Shown here one piece after another: positions 61,230 to 64,000 of a DNA stretch of 64,000 nucleotides; the first letter of the stretch is position 1; the number at the start of each line of letters is the position of its first letter. The notes beneath the pieces were generated by a model. It worked only from the letters and a program-made list of their open reading frames with translations, searched no databases and had not been told where the DNA came from. The translations under genes and the position numbers were made by a program. This DNA is from Streptomyces sp. f51 (GTDB lineage Bacteria > Actinomycetota > Actinomycetes > Streptomycetales > Streptomycetaceae). Location of the stretch: the NCBI RefSeq assembly GCF_037940415.1, contig NZ_CP149798.1, forward strand, positions 7,101,001-7,165,000, in the 5' to 3' direction.

Positions 61230-61561
61230 CGGCGGCCGGGATGCCCAGGGCCGCGCCCGCGGCCAGCGCGGCCACCGCGTTCCAGTCCAGCTCTCCGAGA
61301 GCGCCGAGTTCGTCGAGGACGACGCGGTGGAGCCTCACCCGGACACGGGCCCGGCTCCACTGTGCGAAACGCCGGTAAACCGTCTGCCAGCTTGGCCCGA
61401 ACACCGGCGGAAGCTGCCTCCACGTGCAGCCGGAAGTCGCCACGAAGATGACCGCGGCCAGGGCCGCACGGTCGTGGGCGTACCACCTCGGTCGGTGGCA
61501 CCACCCGCCGGAGCAACACCCACAACTCATCCGGCACCAGCCGCTTAACCAAATCCGCCAT
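61230..61561 (-). mobile_element. IS5-family transposase remnant
   Basis: MADLVKRLVPDELWVLLRRVVPPTEV begins at 61561. The sense then shifts frame to DRAALAAVIFVATSGCTWRQLPPVFGPSWQTVYRRFAQWSRARVRVRLHRVVLDELGALGELDW and decays. This matches the N-terminal part of IS5-family transposases; the DDE catalytic part is absent. Inactive. Confidence 0.78.
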
Positions 61562-61760
61562 GAACGGCTCAACGAACGATCACGCCATAACAAGGACCTG
61601 AACCCCGAACCAAACAACCCCGCCGGGACAAAACGCTCTTCAACGGCGAAGGGTGGTGTCGAAGGCGGGCAGCGGGCGGCCAACTCCCCGTACCGTCGGC
61701 TCACGCCACAGGGCTCCACACGGCAGAGGAACGCCGCCGGCGCTGTGGTGACGCGTGTGC

Positions 61761-62600
61761 TCAGTTGGTGGTGAGCATGCCTTCGCGGAGTTTGGCGAGG
61801 GTGCGGCCCAGGAGGCGGGAGACGTGCATCTGGGAGATGCCGAGGTGTTCGCCGATCTGTGCCTGGGTGAGTTCGTCGACGAACCGCATGTGGATGATGC
61901 GGCGTTCGCGGTCGTCGAGCTGGGCGATCATGGGGGCGAGCGCGTTGAAGTCCTCGACGAGTTCGAGGGCGGTGTCGTCGACGCCGATGAAGTCGGCGAG
62001 GGCGGCCTCACCGTCTCCACTGGAGGTGATGGCGGCGTCCAGCGAGGTTGAGGTGTAGCCGTTCGCGGCCTTCCGGGCCTCGATGACGTCCCTTTCCGAC
62101 AGGGACATCAGCTCGGACAGTTCCCGGGTCGTGGGCATGCGGCCGAGCCGGCTGCGGAGCTCCTCGGTGGCCTTGGCGAGCGCTACCCGGGCTTCCTGTA
62201 GGCGGCGCGGGACATGGACGGCCCACGTGGTGTCGCGGAAGAAGCGCTTGATCTCGCCGACGATGTAGGGGACGGCGAAGGAGGTGAACTCGACTTCGCG
62301 GGTGAGTTCGAACCGGTCGATGGCCTTGATGAGGCCGATCGTGCCGACCTGGACGATGTCCTCCATCTCGTCCTGGCCGCGGCTGCGGAACCGCGAGGCC
62401 GCGAACTGGACGAGGGTGATGTTCATTTCGATGAGGGTGTTGCGCGCGTACTGGTACTCGGGCGTGCCCTCTTCCAGGACGCCGAGGCGGTCGAAGAACA
62501 GCTTCGACAGCTCGCGGGCGTCCTTCGGCGTGATCTGCGACGGGTCGCTGATCTCCGGCAGCACGACGGTCTGTACCCCGGCTGTCTCGGTCGCTGTCAT
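61761..62600 (-). CDS. SigB/SigF-family sigma factor
   Basis: 279 residues. Region 2 (LIEMNITLVQFAASRFRSRGQDEMEDIVQVGTIGLIKAIDRFELTREVEFTSFAVPYIVGEIKRFFRDTTWAVHVPRR), region 3 (RLGRMPTTRELSELMSLSERDV) and region 4 (IAQLDDRERRIIHMRFVDELTQAQIGEHLGISQMHVSRLLGRTLAKLR) are complete. ATG 62600 is chosen over the ATG at 62606 because AGGAGG is then eight bases upstream. No anti-sigma gene is adjacent. It should direct stress or developmental promoters under partner-switching control. Confidence 0.94.
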   Translation of the reverse strand: MTATETAGVQTVVLPEISDPSQITPKDARELSKLFFDRLGVLEEGTPEYQYARNTLIEMNITLVQFAASRFRSRGQDEMEDIVQVGTIGLIKAIDRFELTREVEFTSFAVPYIVGEIKRFFRDTTWAVHVPRRLQEARVALAKATEELRSRLGRMPTTRELSELMSLSERDVIEARKAANGYTSTSLDAAITSSGDGEAALADFIGVDDTALELVEDFNALAPMIAQLDDRERRIIHMRFVDELTQAQIGEHLGISQMHVSRLLGRTLAKLREGMLTTN

Positions 62601-62663
62601 GCTCATCCCCTCCTGCGTGATCCAGCCTCGTTCACAGCCTGCTCCTGGGCGGCCGGAGACGGT

Positions 62664-62688
62664 GTACCCCCGCTTGGGGCATGCATGC
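62664..62688 (-). promoter_or_regulatory. SigB-type promoter of the sigma gene
   Basis: On the minus strand GCAT (62688-62685), 15 bases, then GGGTAC (62669-62664) fit the SigB-family consensus GNNT-N14-16-GGGTAC. It lies about 60 bp upstream of the start, suggesting autoregulation. Confidence 0.6.
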
Positions 62689-63120
62689 CACACGATTTCA
62701 CGGTGGTTCCGCCACTCCGGTATTCCGCCGCAGGAGTGAAGGCGGAAGGGAGGTTAGCCCACCGCACCTGAGGTGCGACATAGGGCTCGGGGACGTGCCG
62801 GCTCGTCGGGATGCCGTGCTGCCTCCCCCTGGGGCGGGCACGTCCGGCACCGCGGCATCAGGGTGTGCCGCGGCACGGCGGCTCCCTTCCCTGGCTGCGG
62901 CCAGGGCCACCTGGCGCGCTGCAAGCCCCTTTGGAGTCCACCGCCCGGGCGTGTGACGTGGCTTGTGCCCCGGCCGCAGTCGCCAGCCCAGCCGGGGCCG
63001 TCCATCGTCGTTGTTCGAGGTCGACTTGCTCTCTGCCTGACGCACAAAAATCTGTGTTGGTCAGAGTAGACATTGAGAGATCGCCTGGTTATGGTTTCTC
63101 TCGTAGTCGAGATCAGCAGG

Positions 63121-63145
63121 GCCCGGCAGACACGAACTGCCGGGC
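63121..63145 (+). promoter_or_regulatory. Hairpin in the non-coding region
   Basis: GCCCGGCAG and CTGCCGGGC form a perfect 9-bp stem with a 7-nt loop ACACGAA. Confidence 0.5.
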
Positions 63146-63190
63146 AGTGGTACCGGTAGTTGCAGTTGGCAGGACGGTGCGGTGGTGGAG

Positions 63191-63434
63191 TTTCGAAGCC
63201 AGGTTGTCGCAGGTCGGCGACGGGGCTGACGACCGGACCGGGTGGCCCGCAGTGATCAGGGGCCGCCGTGAGTAGGACCGCAGGTGAAGTACTCGCAAGT
63301 GCAGTTCGCGGTATCCAGCAGTGAAGGTGTGTGAGTAGTACCTCGGTGAAGGCGTCGGCTGCGGGCGCGCGCACCGGGAGGTTCGGCAGCGGGGTTCTAA
63401 GCCAGAGCAGATGCAGGACGGGCGACGGGGCTGG
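63191..63434 (+). repeat. Imperfect 40-bp direct repeat pair
   Basis: TTC-AAGCCAG at about 63192 is followed by GCAGG-CGG-CGACGGGGCTG, and the same series recurs from about 63395. The copies begin about 203 bp apart. Confidence 0.5.
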
Positions 63435-63730
63435 CTGCCGAAGAGCGACGCTTCCACAGGTCGCTACGCAACACGCAGTAGAGCAGTGCCAGCATTACGC
63501 AGTCCCCCCTTTGGTAATGGTTGGTCAAGAGGGAAAGAACGGAGGAGCGAGGCGCCATCAGGATCGCCCGGGCGAAATGGCTGAGCCCGGGTACCGCAGG
63601 ACATCGATAGTGAGGTGGTCTCCGGTCGAGCAACCGCGATCCCCGCACACGCTCTCACCCCCCGTGAGCTCGTGCGGAAACAGAAGGCCGGTGCAGTATC
63701 AGGGCCGGCAGATGGTGTAGCAGTTCCTTC

Positions 63731-63760
63731 GGGGCCCTGGCGCAATGGCGCCAGGGCCCC
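63731..63760 (+). terminator. Strong hairpin 26 bp before the MerR-type gene
   Basis: GGGGCCCTGGCGC and its complement form a perfect 13-bp stem with loop AATG, then TCCACGCGTTT. It could terminate an upstream transcript or attenuate the MerR-type gene. Confidence 0.65.
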
Positions 63761-63786
63761 TCCACGCGTTTCATGAGAGAGGTGCA

Positions 63787-64000
63787 ATGACAGCAGACGA
63801 CTCGTTCGGCCGACTCGATGACGACGACTACCCCGCCTACACGATGGGCCGGGCCGCCGAGATACTCGGCACCACCCAGGGCTTCCTCCGCGCGATCGGC
63901 GAAGCCCGCCTCATCACCCCGCTGCGCTCCGCGGGCGGACACCGCCGCTACTCCCGCTACCAGCTGCGCATCGCCGCCCGTGCCCGGGAACTTGTCGACC
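63787..64000 (+). CDS. MerR-family regulator, N-terminal part
   Basis: 71 residues seen; the gene runs off the window. YTMGRAAEILGTTQGFLRAIGEARLITPLRSAGGHRRYSRYQLRIAARARELVD is a MerR-type helix-turn-helix and wing (SxGGHRRYS). The acidic start MTADDSFGRLDDDDYP is unusual. GAGAGAGG precedes the ATG. Confidence 0.85.
   Translation, partial: MTADDSFGRLDDDDYPAYTMGRAAEILGTTQGFLRAIGEARLITPLRSAGGHRRYSRYQLRIAARARELVD

Larger units (their letters stand above)
62689..63786. other. 1.1-kb apparently non-coding region
   Basis: No convincing gene on either strand; frames here have poor codon bias. It contains hairpins at 63121-63145 and 63731-63760, an imperfect 40-bp direct repeat (63191-63229 and 63394-63434), and AT-richer patches near 63045-63115 and 63500. 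It may hold a long leader or a small RNA for the MerR-type gene. Confidence 0.5.

Noticed and set aside
51000..61600. Integrated plasmid or prophage
   Set aside because: No integrase, att-site repeat, replication, transfer or phage structural genes were seen; only IS5-type fragments and chromosomal-type relics.
63045..63520. Possible 6C RNA or known riboswitch upstream of the MerR-type gene
   Set aside because: I could not find the paired C-rich loops of a 6C RNA or the conserved core of a known riboswitch class; only generic hairpins are present.

Overview
The window is 64 kb of very GC-rich DNA with GTG starts, sparse TTA codons, four-base stop/start overlaps, Tat/Sec-secreted glycosidases, SpoIIE-type phosphatases, a PASTA-type lipoprotein and HGxxPAAW-like and MerR-type small genes. 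All of this points to a Streptomyces chromosome, probably outside the most conserved core because regulators, secreted enzymes and broken genes dominate. No tRNA, rRNA, CRISPR or phage module was seen.

Layout. 0-5 kb: the end of a GMC oxidoreductase coupled to an acetoacetate-decarboxylase-like gene, a secreted SGNH esterase, and a secreted CBM3-GH16 glycosidase divergent from a GntR/UTRA regulator with phased operator repeats. 5-19.5 kb: alpha/beta hydrolase, a large GAF-PAS-SpoIIE-HATPase sensor phosphatase, AI-2E-type permease, SRPBCC proteins, a MOSC protein, an ArsR-SRPBCC-DinB operon with two well-formed operators, a FUSC exporter and a transmembrane Ser/Thr kinase. 19.8-20.8 kb: a secreted lamin-tail-domain protein with His/Asp and Gln/Gly repeats behind a structured leader. 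20.9-29.6 kb: a YtfQ/YtfR/YtfT/YjfF-like sugar ABC importer, a LacI regulator and a divergent secreted GH2 enzyme. This looks like a galactofuranose (or related galactoside) uptake and release unit, with matching operator-like sites at both promoters and a TTA codon in the GH2 signal peptide.

29.7-37.9 kb: MFS permease, small unknown proteins, a MarR regulator, small membrane proteins, a SnoaL-like protein, a second SpoIIE phosphatase, a membrane-anchored PemK/MazF-like protein and a PASTA-like lipoprotein. 37.9-44.0 kb: a group of three beta-propeller proteins (two WD40, one PQQ-type) with a small PH-like protein. 44.4-46.1 kb: a secreted GH27 alpha-galactosidase with a ricin-B lectin domain. 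46.4-50.9 kb: a 2H phosphoesterase, secreted hydrolase, methyltransferase, FKBP isomerase and a lipoprotein.

51.0-61.7 kb is a gene graveyard. Fragments of at least three IS5-type transposases sit among broken GH3, HAD, TetR, SnoaL and secreted-protein genes. Interspersed are intact genes for a peptidoglycan-binding protein, a DinB-VOC pair divergent from an ECF41-like sigma factor, a polytopic membrane protein and a VOC protein. 61.7-64 kb: a SigB/SigF-family sigma factor with a matching SigB-type promoter, a 1.1-kb apparently non-coding stretch with hairpins and repeats, and the start of a MerR-type regulator.

Functionally the window combines carbohydrate scavenging (GH16, GH2 plus importer, GH27, a GH3 relic) with stress and envelope signalling (kinase, phosphatases, sigma factors). 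All calls were made by reading the sequence; no database search was possible.
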